Assembly (NCBI RefSeq): GCF_007745175.1
Contig: NZ_CP036271.1
Location: forward strand, 124,001-188,000
Direction: 5' to 3'
From: Caulifigura coniformis
Lineage (GTDB): Bacteria > Planctomycetota > Planctomycetia > Planctomycetales > Planctomycetaceae
Length of the DNA stretch: 64,000 bases
Positions 10,101 through 18,658 of the stretch are shown here, one piece after another. Position 1 is the first letter of the stretch. Each line of letters opens with the position of its first letter. The translations under genes were made by a program, and so were the position numbers. Below the pieces are notes generated by a model that did not search any database, was not told the DNA's origin, and saw only the letters and a list, made by a program, of their open reading frames with translations.

Positions 10101-10857
10101 GTTCGAGCCGCCCGATCCGGCGACGGTTCCGAATCTGGTGAACGGGACGGCCGGGGTGCAGATTGCTCCGCCGTCGGGGTCGGTTCCGTTCGAGTTTCCG
10201 ATCGCACGTCCCGAAGTGGCTGTTCCGCCCAACAACGAGCTTCCGCCGCTCGACCCGCTCGTCACGCTCTCTCAAGTCACGATGGACGAGGGCGCCTCGT
10301 CGTCGCCGGTCGTGGGCCGGCAGCAGCGGTTCGTGCTGCGGCTGCTTTCTCCCGACCCGACAGCGCCTCCACTGGCGGAAGTCGACCTGCCGGCCGACTC
10401 GTTCCAGGCCGATCGGCTCCAGCGGCTGTTTCAGGAACTGCCGGACGGGTCGTACGAAATCGACCTGCTGCTTGGAGAGAACACCGAGCGGCCGATCCTG
10501 CGGTTCGACATCCGGCAGGGCCGTCCGGTCGTTCCGCAGGAATCACTCGATGGCGGTCAGCTCCGGCTCGAAGAAATCCAGGACACGCTCAGGAAGCATT
10601 CCGAACCCCAGTCGCCGGCCGTGGAAACGACGGCCATTGAGAATCGGGAGGCGGACGGCCTTGAGAGGGACGTGGAGGCGGAGGAATCGGCACAGCCGGA
10701 CTCCGACGTGGCCGTCGAACCGGGAAACTCATCGCGAGTGGTGGAGCCGGCCGGTAGGATGAGCAGTCGCCTCGAATGGCAGCTCCGGCGCGGCGCTGAG
10801 ACCGGTGACGGCTCGCTGTTGCTGGCGAGCCGGCTCGCGCGGCGAGTGCGCGGTTGA
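7171..10857 (+). CDS. Giant secreted repeat protein with LEPR-XLL-like motif
   Basis: 1228 residues. A basic N-terminus leads to LLVRGLERRVVLDASVALGSG, a variant of the LEPR-XLL-type motif of planctomycete surface proteins. Residues about 243-607 hold five tandem copies of a roughly 73-residue unit (phrases TATQVEFAGNVDGAGNGLEI, GDAVLGD, LSSLHVTGDSTI, TGEQTFDGNV), predicted as stacked beta-strands. A degenerate sixth unit follows. Near residues 860-950 is a PKD-like segment (VFVDWGD, ELTHTYTAHD). The last 250 residues are Pro/Glu/Arg-rich. There is no catalytic motif; an adhesin or surface-layer role is inferred. The WD40 kinase begins 97 nt downstream and may be co-transcribed. Confidence 0.8.
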   Translation: MGLAALSKRLLAQLRVRAPETDPRRRTPQLLVRGLERRVVLDASVALGSGSVDLGAFDPGTTVTVTQDVFDLNGDSSDESVYRFELDAGTWTDGFADLVGGIDLDGVAGVDAFVDGTNLYVSASFLETNAGGVSIGADGSAPTIVLGDNLTTAGDQDYGGAVGLAQDVVLNAGVGNVLFTGSVSGPFSLSIESSGVTTFQAAVNVGSLTTDAGGQTSFTPGVGSVTTTGVQVYGDTVVLGSDLVMTGSQVEFQDDLNGLDHSLDIHGDAVLGQDGGDLVFGLDQLSITGATTINAGNIQTLADQSYGGDVTLGSNVTLTATQVEFAGNVDGAGNGLEIQGDAVLGDSVADEVTNLSSLHVTGDSTIAAGLVSSTGEQTFDGNVSIINDMEFEASLVTFHGDLLGGNNDVTITGDAQLGDSTLDSVSGLDSLIVTGDATANAALGPFATNVEFRGDLTLGRDLTLDAPDVLLGGNVIGTGHSLAIVGTAVLGNDAGDTFSGLASLTVTGPAATIGAGSIETTGVQTYDAPVQLAADVSLTASVVTFLGQVVGGGHSLQIAGDASFGDDAADSVTGLSTLTVEGATTFHTSVVTTSGGQTYKGPVTVASTNGLLSLTGGGPIDFQSTLLLSADLTVVSGDDVTFGGAVDGAHDLIVNTSGMTAFNGAVGGTTALASITTDAGGTTLINGGLIRTSGDQFYGDDVELGAGVHELSGGVIHFFGRVDGQVQGQGGLAITSAQAVVFDRAIGSLRDPASIQVRAVDLTFADGTFIDVAGSAAESVHLVATGTLVLPVGFVVRAALGAGGYEGVANTFLPRPSPGATGTALVELPHDRPIYSSNPNLDQSATGTIEMVVGNAGEKGLRVFVDWGDTVSQGNRFEGPGGWADGDGLGDNDDPGDLYAIEGGSTVELTHTYTAHDIQRQLLVDNTFDVKYAVFQHEAIVIEAARVEQGAQSLGTAGGALNVLTSTMVFSGPGGPRFEPPDPATVPNLVNGTAGVQIAPPSGSVPFEFPIARPEVAVPPNNELPPLDPLVTLSQVTMDEGASSSPVVGRQQRFVLRLLSPDPTAPPLAEVDLPADSFQADRLQRLFQELPDGSYEIDLLLGENTERPILRFDIRQGRPVVPQESLDGGQLRLEEIQDTLRKHSEPQSPAVETTAIENREADGLERDVEAEESAQPDSDVAVEPGNSSRVVEPAGRMSSRLEWQLRRGAETGDGSLLLASRLARRVRG
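7897..8992 (+). repeat. Five tandem ~219-nt coding repeats
   Basis: Within the giant secreted protein, five successive units of about 219 nt (73 codons) encode related sequence. Each has a V-x-F-x-G/D-x-(V/L)-G strand, a GDAxLG(D/N) turn, a G-L-x-x-L-x-V-T-G strand and an xTxxxQTYxx strand. Copies are diverged at DNA level, which suggests old duplications rather than phase-variable slippage. Confidence 0.75.
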
Positions 10858-10957
10858 GCCTGGAGGCCTTGTCGGTGAGCGCCGTCCATGGGAGCCATCG
10901 GGAGGAAGCGGTCCTCTGCGGGGATTGTTCAATTCATTTCCGTTGTTGAACTGAGTG

Positions 10958-13900
10958 ATGCCGTCCGATCCTCCACAGCGACCTGTCGACGGCGGCGAAC
11001 ACGGCGCTGACAAGACGTTCCAGATGCCGCTGGAGGCCGAAGGAGAAGGCCAGGTTTCGCCTGATCCGCAGGCGCACGAGGCGACGATTCAGGAACAGCC
11101 GGGCGGCGATTCTTCCTTCAGCTCGCCCGAATCGACGATCAGCGAAGCCGCGCCGGCACTGCGTGCCGATGCGACGTTCCAGATGCCGGTCGATGAGTCG
11201 GCCGGAGAAGCGCCGCGCGACTCCAGGGCCTCCGAGAGCTGGCATACGCAGACGGTCAAACTCGACGCGGACGATGGATCGCGGACGATCGTGACAGGCA
11301 TACCGGACGTCGAGGAGTCGTCGATCGATCCGGCCGGCCGGACGTTCCAGGAGTCCGGTTCCGGGTCGGGAGTGGAGTCTGCCGGTCGCTCGGACGCTTC
11401 GCAGACGGTGAACCTCGATTCGCTCGACGCGAGCGAACGCGAGCGGATCGAATCGGGGGTGACGCTCGGCGGACAGAAGTCAGCGTCCGGATCGACTCCG
11501 TTCCAGCTCTCCCGCGGCATGGAAGGAGAGATGCTGCTCCAGCCGCGGCAGATCGGGTTCATTCAGAACGGGGCGGGGCAGACTGCGGATTACCTGATCA
11601 ACAAGGTGCTCGGCGAAGGGGGGATGGGGACCGTCTACCTGGCCGAGCAGTTGTCACTCGACCGGTTGATCGCGCTCAAAGTCATCAAGCCGCTGCCCGC
11701 GGCGGACCGGGCCAAGCTGCAATCGAGCAACCGGCTGGCGTCGGCCGAGAAGCAGCGTCGCGACCTGTTCCTCTCGGAGGCGCTCGTGACCGGAGCGCTC
11801 GACCATCCGAACATCGTTCCGATTCACGATGTGGGCCGGGCGGATGACGGGTCGCCGTTCTACTCGATGAAACGTGTGGAGGGGCAATCGTGGCGGAACG
11901 TGCTGGCGAAGAACTCTCTGGATGAGAATCTCGAGATCCTGCTGAAGGTGTCGGATGCTGTTGGATTCGCGCACGCCCGCGGAGTGATCCATCGCGACAT
12001 CAAGCCCGAGAACGTGATGCTCGGCGAGTTCGGCGTCGTGATGCTGATGGACTGGGGGCTGGCGATTGTCACGCCCACGTTCCCGAAGTATGGATCGCTG
12101 CGGCAGGCGAGTGGCTTCGGCGGTTCCCCGGCCTATATGGCGCCGGAGATGGTGGGACGTGCGGAAGACCTGACTCCCGCGGCCGACATCTACCTGCTGG
12201 GCGCTTCGCTGTACGAGATCATCACGGGGAAGGCGCCGCATCCGCGTCCGGGCGGGGAACTGACGGGCTGGGCCAGCGTGCGGGCGTATCTCGATGACGT
12301 CGTGAAGCTGAACGTCATCGCTCCGCCGGAACCGCGTCACCAGGGCGAGTTGATGGACATCGCTCTCAAGGCGATGGCCACGCAGCCGGAATACCGTTAC
12401 CCGACGGTGAAGGAGTTCCAGCGCGCGATTCGGGGTTACCGCTCCCATGCCGAAAGCATCGCGCTGGCGGCCCGTGCCCACCTCGATCTCGAGAAAGCGA
12501 TTCAGTCGCAGGACTACGCCGATTTTGCCCGGTCGCAGTTCGGCTACGAAGAAGCGCTGGAGATGTGGGAGGGAAATGTCACGGCGCAGGCGGGGTTGAT
12601 GGTGGCGAAGCGCCACTATGCCGAAGCGGCCCTGGCGAAACAGGATTTCGACCTGGGGCTGTCGCTGCTCGATCCGGGCGACCACGAACACCAGCCGTTG
12701 ATCGCCAGGCTGAAAGAAGGCCAGGCGGAACGGGCCGGGCGCGAGCGGCGTCTCAAGATCGCTTACCGGACGACGATGGGGCTTTCGCTGCTGCTGATTG
12801 CGGGCGGCCTGTTTTCACTCAAGCTCATCAGCGATGCGGCGACGGCCCGTGAAGAGGCCATCGCGGCCTTCCGTGAGAAAGCGACGGCCGAGAAAGAAGC
12901 GGTCGCGGCGAACGAGGAAAAGGAGACTGCGCAGCGCGAGGCGGCCGCCACGGTGGCCGCGGCCGATGAACGCGTGAAGCAGGCGGCGACGGAAGTCGCG
13001 ACGGCCGAGGTGCGGGCGACACAGCTCGAAGAGCAGGCGGTGGCGTCGTCGAAGAAGGCGGAGGCGGCGGAGCAGGAGGCGATGCTCGCCGTCGTTGCCC
13101 GGAAAGAGGCGGTGGACGCCGCGACGGCCGCCCGCAGCGATGCCGAACAGGCGCAGACGCTGGCGAGCAAGGCGCGGAAGGCGGCGGACGATGCGTCGAA
13201 GCTCGCACGCTCCGAAGAATACGTCTCGCAGATTGGCCTCGCCCGCACGCGAATCGAGCAGAACGAATTCGAAGACGCCCGCCGCATCCTGGAAGCGATC
13301 CGCGAGCGAGCTCCCGCGGACAAGCCGATGGAATGGGAATGGCGCTGGCTGTGGCGTCAATGTCATCAATCGCTCGGCGACGCCAGGCTCTCTTCCGGCG
13401 GCGCCGATGTCACGGTCCAGGAGAACGGCCAGGCGTTCGTGGCTCTCGACGGCGGCGCGGCGCAGCCCGTCAGCATCGCGAACGGTCTCTCGGTCGACGG
13501 GCCCGCCTTGAGCCCTCCCGCGGAGACGCGCGGCCAACTGGCTGCCGTTTCTCCGGATGGCTCGCTGGTGGCCGTCGCCGGCGCTGACGCAGCGATCCAC
13601 CTGTTCGATGCAAAAGACCATGCCCCTCAGGGGATACTCAGCGGGCATCAGCCCGGAGCCGCCATTCGCCGGTTGCTGTTCCTTCCGGATGGGCGTCTGC
13701 TGAGCACGTCCGATGACCAGACGGTCCGGCTGTGGGATCCACAGACCGCCCGCGAACTGGCGACTGGCTGGCATATCGCTCCGGTTCGGGATGTCGCGGC
13801 TGTTCAGACACCGGCTGGCTTGCGGGTCGTCACGGCTGTTCGGGATCTTCGTGGCGGGGCAGTGCTGGTCTGGAACTGGACTCCTGCCGACGAATCGCGG

Positions 13901-16465
13901 CTGCAGCTGCGAGGCGAGTTCCGGGAACATGCCGCCCCGGTCACGGCCGTGGCTGTTTCGCGGGATGGTCGGCTGGTCGCCAGCGGCGACATCCGGGGGC
14001 GGGTGCTGGTGTGGCCGGCCGATGAAGTGACCCGGGCCGATACGCAGGATGCTCTGCGCCGCGCTGTTCGCGTGATGCGGAGCGGCGCGCCGGACCGGAG
14101 CCAGGACGAAGCCCGTTCCATCGCCAGGGAACTTCACGAGGTCCGCAGGTCGCCGGGGCTGGCGCTTCAGTCGTCGTCGTCGACCCGGCCGGCCCATGCG
14201 GATGAAATCACGCGGCTCGAGTTCAATCGGTCGGGTGACCTGCTCCTGAGCGCGTCGGCCGACTACACGGTCAAGACCTGGAGCATTGCGGACGGCGCGG
14301 TGCGCAGGACTCTTCTCGGACATGGGGCGGGAGTCACGAGCGCGGTGTTCGCGGAGAACGATTCGAGGATCATCAGCACCGGCGCCGATCGATCGGTGCG
14401 GACGTGGGACGTTGCCGCGAACGACCTCACTCCAGAGTTCCGCGCCGATGCCACCTCGAAGCTCCAGGCGCATTTCGACGAAATCTGGTCGGCCTCCTTC
14501 GACCCGACCGGCAAGCGCATTCTCACTGCGGGGCGCGACCATTCCGCCCGGATCATCGAGTTCGATTCTGCGACCTCATCCTTCAGGAATGTCGGAGAGC
14601 TGGTCGAAGAGGAAGGGAAGCCTGCGGCCGTCGATCCCTCGCTCGTCGAGGGAGCGCGTTGGGTGGCGTTCAGCATGGCCGTGCGGGCGGATGCCCGCCG
14701 GCTGTATGTGGCGGACACGGAAGGCTTCATCCGTGTGTGGGACATGGAGCGGGCGGTCGAAGTCGCGTCGATCCCTCACACCGGCCGCAACTTCGCCCTG
14801 GCGATTTCACGGGATGGCAAGCGTCTGGCGACCGGTTCAGAAGACTCGGCCATCGCTGCTCGCCTGTGGCCGCTCAACGAGAACGGAGCGCCGACGGGTG
14901 ACAGGCCTGTCGATCTCATCGGCCCGACGGGAATGCTGAGCGCCGTTGCGTTCTCTCCAGATGGGAAGACCGTCTTCACCGGGACAGTCAAACAGACGTC
15001 GGGCATCGGCACGCTCTGGGATACCGAGACAGGCCGCGAACTTACCGTCGTTCCCCGCCTTCGGGCGCGCGTGAACGCGGCCGTGTTTTCGCCCTCGGGC
15101 GACGACCTGTTCGTCGCATCCGACGACTCGGCCGTCGTGCAGTACAACATCCCCCGCGGGGAAGTCGTGCGGACCTTCCCCCTGCCAGGGTACGTGACGG
15201 ATCTTTCCCTCAGTGACGACGGCCAGCGGCTGCTGACGGTCAGCATGCTCGATGCGGCGACTGGCGCGCGTTCGCGGCTGACCCTGTGGACCGTTCCGCA
15301 GTCGGGCGAGGAGCCCCAGGCCGCTCTGCTGTCGGAATCGCAGTTCGTGAAGAAGAACGCGCCGACGGCCGACGATGAGATTCTCTCGGCCCGGTTCATG
15401 CCCGGGGGAGTGACGGCGGTCTCCGTCCACCGTTCACACGATCGGCGCGTGAGCCAGGTGCGGCTCTGGAATCTCGCGGATGCCGGCAAGCCTGTCGTCG
15501 AGCGCGTGCTGCGCATTCCGACGACGATTCCCGCGGCCGACCTCGCGACGGTGGTCCGCGATCCGAAGTCGCAGACCGACAAGCTGCTGTCGCTGCATCT
15601 CGATTCCGTGTTCCAGTGGAACCTGAGAACGCTGACGCACGAGTTGAGCTTCCGGCAGGCCGCGGCGATTACAGAAGCGGCCTTCTCACCGGACGGCCGC
15701 TGGATTGCGACGGGAAGCCGGTCGATCGTTCTGTGGGACACCGTCTCGCGGAAGTCGATCGGCAAGGTGGAGTCTCCTCACGAGGGTGCGGTCACGACGG
15801 TTCACTGGGATCCCTCCACTCCCGGCCGTTTCGCCAGCGGAGGAAACGACGGCAAGGTGCGGTTGTGGACAATGTCGGCGGATGAGGCGGCGCCAAGGGC
15901 GGTCGCGACATTCGATGCAGACTCGCCGGTGCGGCGGGTCCGCTGGTCGCGTAACGGGCGGTTGCTGGCGGTCTGCGATGATGGACGGGCCCGCGTGTGG
16001 AACGTCGCCCAGGCCGATCAACCCGCGATTGTTTTCTCCTCTGGCGAGTCGTCCCCACTGCTGTCCGGCGCATTCTCACCGCGTGGCGACGCCATTCTCG
16101 CCGGCAGCGGATCGGGTCTGGCGTACGTCTGGAAGCTGGACGCCGGAGACCGTGACCGGCCCTGGGCCGTGCTTCGCGGGCATGCGGATGCGGTCGAGGA
16201 TGTGGGCTTCCTGGCGAATCCGGAAGATCCCGACGGAGAACTGCGGTACCTGACGGCGAGCCGCGACCGTTCGGCCCGGCTGTGGTCGATTGTCGATGTG
16301 AGCGGCCTGTCGCAGGAGGAGCCGGTGCGTGTCCGGGAAGTGCTTGCCCTGCGAAAGCACGACCTCGGTGTCACGGCGATCCAGGCAACACCGGATGGAC
16401 GAACCCTGATGACGGCCAGCCTCGATGGCCGCGTCATCCTGTGGCCCACCGGCGACGATCGCTGA
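10958..16465 (+). CDS. Transmembrane Ser/Thr protein kinase with C-terminal WD40 propellers
   Basis: About 1835 residues (ATG 10958; a GTG at 10955 is the alternative). Order: disordered, Thr/Gln-rich N-terminus (1-205); PknB-type kinase (about 213-480) with GEGGMG 220-225, ALKVIK Lys242, HRDIKPEN 346-353, DWG in place of DFG 366-368, and APE 396-398; a TPR-like linker; one membrane span near 607-627 (TTMGLSLLLIAGGLFSLKLI); an Ala/Glu-rich coiled coil to about 750; then many WD40 repeats (GRLLSTSDDQTVRLWDP and similar) to the end. All catalytic residues are present. The architecture implies a cytoplasmic kinase coupled to an extracytoplasmic WD40 platform. Ligands and targets are unknown. Confidence 0.92.
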   Translation: MPSDPPQRPVDGGEHGADKTFQMPLEAEGEGQVSPDPQAHEATIQEQPGGDSSFSSPESTISEAAPALRADATFQMPVDESAGEAPRDSRASESWHTQTVKLDADDGSRTIVTGIPDVEESSIDPAGRTFQESGSGSGVESAGRSDASQTVNLDSLDASERERIESGVTLGGQKSASGSTPFQLSRGMEGEMLLQPRQIGFIQNGAGQTADYLINKVLGEGGMGTVYLAEQLSLDRLIALKVIKPLPAADRAKLQSSNRLASAEKQRRDLFLSEALVTGALDHPNIVPIHDVGRADDGSPFYSMKRVEGQSWRNVLAKNSLDENLEILLKVSDAVGFAHARGVIHRDIKPENVMLGEFGVVMLMDWGLAIVTPTFPKYGSLRQASGFGGSPAYMAPEMVGRAEDLTPAADIYLLGASLYEIITGKAPHPRPGGELTGWASVRAYLDDVVKLNVIAPPEPRHQGELMDIALKAMATQPEYRYPTVKEFQRAIRGYRSHAESIALAARAHLDLEKAIQSQDYADFARSQFGYEEALEMWEGNVTAQAGLMVAKRHYAEAALAKQDFDLGLSLLDPGDHEHQPLIARLKEGQAERAGRERRLKIAYRTTMGLSLLLIAGGLFSLKLISDAATAREEAIAAFREKATAEKEAVAANEEKETAQREAAATVAAADERVKQAATEVATAEVRATQLEEQAVASSKKAEAAEQEAMLAVVARKEAVDAATAARSDAEQAQTLASKARKAADDASKLARSEEYVSQIGLARTRIEQNEFEDARRILEAIRERAPADKPMEWEWRWLWRQCHQSLGDARLSSGGADVTVQENGQAFVALDGGAAQPVSIANGLSVDGPALSPPAETRGQLAAVSPDGSLVAVAGADAAIHLFDAKDHAPQGILSGHQPGAAIRRLLFLPDGRLLSTSDDQTVRLWDPQTARELATGWHIAPVRDVAAVQTPAGLRVVTAVRDLRGGAVLVWNWTPADESRLQLRGEFREHAAPVTAVAVSRDGRLVASGDIRGRVLVWPADEVTRADTQDALRRAVRVMRSGAPDRSQDEARSIARELHEVRRSPGLALQSSSSTRPAHADEITRLEFNRSGDLLLSASADYTVKTWSIADGAVRRTLLGHGAGVTSAVFAENDSRIISTGADRSVRTWDVAANDLTPEFRADATSKLQAHFDEIWSASFDPTGKRILTAGRDHSARIIEFDSATSSFRNVGELVEEEGKPAAVDPSLVEGARWVAFSMAVRADARRLYVADTEGFIRVWDMERAVEVASIPHTGRNFALAISRDGKRLATGSEDSAIAARLWPLNENGAPTGDRPVDLIGPTGMLSAVAFSPDGKTVFTGTVKQTSGIGTLWDTETGRELTVVPRLRARVNAAVFSPSGDDLFVASDDSAVVQYNIPRGEVVRTFPLPGYVTDLSLSDDGQRLLTVSMLDAATGARSRLTLWTVPQSGEEPQAALLSESQFVKKNAPTADDEILSARFMPGGVTAVSVHRSHDRRVSQVRLWNLADAGKPVVERVLRIPTTIPAADLATVVRDPKSQTDKLLSLHLDSVFQWNLRTLTHELSFRQAAAITEAAFSPDGRWIATGSRSIVLWDTVSRKSIGKVESPHEGAVTTVHWDPSTPGRFASGGNDGKVRLWTMSADEAAPRAVATFDADSPVRRVRWSRNGRLLAVCDDGRARVWNVAQADQPAIVFSSGESSPLLSGAFSPRGDAILAGSGSGLAYVWKLDAGDRDRPWAVLRGHADAVEDVGFLANPEDPDGELRYLTASRDRSARLWSIVDVSGLSQEEPVRVREVLALRKHDLGVTAIQATPDGRTLMTASLDGRVILWPTGDDR

Positions 16466-16489
16466 CGACTGGCCAGCGCCAGGGAACTA

Positions 16490-18655
16490 CTACAGGTCGA
16501 TGCGAAACGTTTCCGCAAGGAGCGACAGCGTCCGCGCCGCGATCGAAGCCCGATCGCAGGTGATGCGGGCTGTTCCCAGTGACCCGATCGCAGTCCGCAG
16601 CGACGGATCGTCGAGGCGGATGCGAACGCGGTACATCGGCTCGAGCGGTGTGGCCGAAGAGCGGTCCGGGGAGGGCATGGTCGGGGTCCGTCGCGTCGCC
16701 ACCAGTTCGCGGGGAAGCTCCTCAATTGGCGCGGGCGAGATCTCTTCGACAATTCCTGTTCGAGCGTCGCCCGCCATGCCGTCGATCGCGAGCCGGACGT
16801 TCTGGGCGCTTCTGACCAGTTCGATCTTTCGCTGGCTGACGCAGGCCGTGGCGGAGATCGCTCGTGACGAGCTGACAATTGCCAGACAGGTTCCCTGCCG
16901 GAGGGTACAGCCGAGGTTCTCGGCATCGAACGGCGTGCCGCGCCAATACGTCGTATCCTGCCGTCGCGAGGGAGTTCGCGGCGAATTCGGCGGGGGGAGG
17001 AGAATGCCGTCGCAGGGGCTTGCGACCTGCAGTTCCCGGGCGGTGCGACGGGCGAGGAGCAGCCGCTCTTCGATGGCGGCCAGCGACTCGACCAGAGCCG
17101 GAATCTCTCGTCCGGCCTGTTCCTCAACGGTTCGGCGGACGCGGGCCGACTCAAGCCGACGTTCCGCGACCACTTTTCGGGATTCCAGTTCGGCGAGTCG
17201 ACGCGTCGTTTCAAAGTCTTCGAGGACGGCGATGATTTCGCCGGTCTTCACGGCGGTTCCCGCCGGCAGCAACGAGCGCAGGATACCTGGCGTCTGGATG
17301 AAGACGGATTGCGACGAGGCAGGTTCGACGACAAAGTCGGCCTGCACGCTTTGCGGAAGGGGGATGAACGCCGCCAGCGAGAAGAGGCCTGCGAGCACGA
17401 CCATCGTCGCAGCGGTGCGCGAAGGCCGAACGGTGCGGCGGAGGAGAGAATCGCGCAACGGCCTGAGCGCGAACCGGGCGCCGCCCTGGACGAGGCCCGC
17501 CGCGACGACCATCGCGAGCACGGCCGACAAGGCTCCTGCACCGCGGGCATCCAGGATGGCATGAATGGCCCAGAGCATGCCCGCCAGGACGATCAGTCGA
17601 TAGGCGAACGAAGCCGCGCCGTACGTTGCGAGGGCCAGGTTCTCACGGTCAGTGCCGACGTCACGAGGAATTGCGTAAACCGCTCGCTCCCACGCGGCGT
17701 TCCACCAGGCCGCACCGCGCGAAGCGAGATTGGGCAGGCCAAGGAGGTCGACCAGCACGAAGTAACCATCGAACCGCAGCAGCGGGTTGCCGTTAATCAG
17801 CAGCGTGTTGATCGAACAGGTCGCCATGACCGCCAGGCAGATCGACTGAATGGGCCCGGGATGACTGAACCACCACAGCCACGCCGCCACGGCGGCCAGG
17901 CCGAGTTCCGCGAGCATGCCGGCGGCCGAGATGAGAATTCGCTTTCGAGCCGAGCGCAGCAGCCAGGCGTCCGAAACGTCGCAATAAAAACAGGGCATGA
18001 AATAGAACAGCATGACTCCGCATTCCTGCACGCGGACCCCGAAGCGGTCGGCCACCAGTGCGTGCGCGAGTTCATGCACGATTTTGCAGGCGAGGAGGAC
18101 CACGACAATTGTGACTGCCATCGAGGGCGTGCTCCACGCCTCGGCCGCGGGCCAGCGTGCGGCCACGTCGTCAAACCGAGTGATCATGAGTCCCACGGCG
18201 GAAAGCAGGGCGATCATCCAGAGCGCAATCGCCAGCGGTGAAAGCAATGCAGCGCAAAGAGGGCGCAGCGCGGCAATCAGTCCGGCCGGATTGAACAGCG
18301 GCAGCTTCCACGAAAGGGCCGACCAGAAGCGGCGTGAACGAGGTGCGCCGTCGACTTCCGCGACGCTCCTCCCTCCCCGAAGCAGCAGCAGACCGCTGCG
18401 GCGCGCTTCCGCCAGGAACCGCAGGAGGGCCTCGGTTGAGAAGAACTCATCCGGCCGCGACTGGCGAACCGCAGCCAGCATGTCGCCCGGCGTCCGCTCC
18501 TCATCCAGCAGCCTGAGGATCGCGAACTCCCGGGGATCGAAGTGGAAGAAGCGGCCGGCCACGGGATCTTTGACCACGTGCATCAACCCGGAGGCCGTGT
18601 GGACAGTTTCCCACAGCAGGTCGGGTCTCAGTCGCCAGCGGACGGAGTCTGTCAT
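16490..18655 (-). CDS. PqqD-like / M50 site-2 protease / HlyD adaptor fusion
   Basis: 721 residues. Residues 1-110 resemble the PqqD-like small domain (FAILRLLDEERTPGDMLAAV). Residues 130-430 form a polytopic M50 metalloprotease with HELAH (194-198) and NPLLRFDGY (290-298), the two zinc-ligand motifs. Residues about 450-721 resemble a HlyD-type adaptor: a lipoyl half-motif (TAVKTGEIIAVLEDFETTRR), a coiled-coil hairpin and a beta-barrel end. Such fusions accompany peptide modification or export systems. Stop-to-start spacing to the upstream HlyD gene is 3 nt, so the two form an operon. No precursor peptide or ABC transporter gene is visible beside them. Confidence 0.85.
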   Translation of the reverse strand: MTDSVRWRLRPDLLWETVHTASGLMHVVKDPVAGRFFHFDPREFAILRLLDEERTPGDMLAAVRQSRPDEFFSTEALLRFLAEARRSGLLLLRGGRSVAEVDGAPRSRRFWSALSWKLPLFNPAGLIAALRPLCAALLSPLAIALWMIALLSAVGLMITRFDDVAARWPAAEAWSTPSMAVTIVVVLLACKIVHELAHALVADRFGVRVQECGVMLFYFMPCFYCDVSDAWLLRSARKRILISAAGMLAELGLAAVAAWLWWFSHPGPIQSICLAVMATCSINTLLINGNPLLRFDGYFVLVDLLGLPNLASRGAAWWNAAWERAVYAIPRDVGTDRENLALATYGAASFAYRLIVLAGMLWAIHAILDARGAGALSAVLAMVVAAGLVQGGARFALRPLRDSLLRRTVRPSRTAATMVVLAGLFSLAAFIPLPQSVQADFVVEPASSQSVFIQTPGILRSLLPAGTAVKTGEIIAVLEDFETTRRLAELESRKVVAERRLESARVRRTVEEQAGREIPALVESLAAIEERLLLARRTARELQVASPCDGILLPPPNSPRTPSRRQDTTYWRGTPFDAENLGCTLRQGTCLAIVSSSRAISATACVSQRKIELVRSAQNVRLAIDGMAGDARTGIVEEISPAPIEELPRELVATRRTPTMPSPDRSSATPLEPMYRVRIRLDDPSLRTAIGSLGTARITCDRASIAARTLSLLAETFRIDL

Positions 18656-18658
18656 CTG

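Noticed and set aside
12815-14542. 575-residue minus-strand frame inside the kinase gene
   Set aside because: Arg-rich shadow of the WD40 and coiled-coil coding region.
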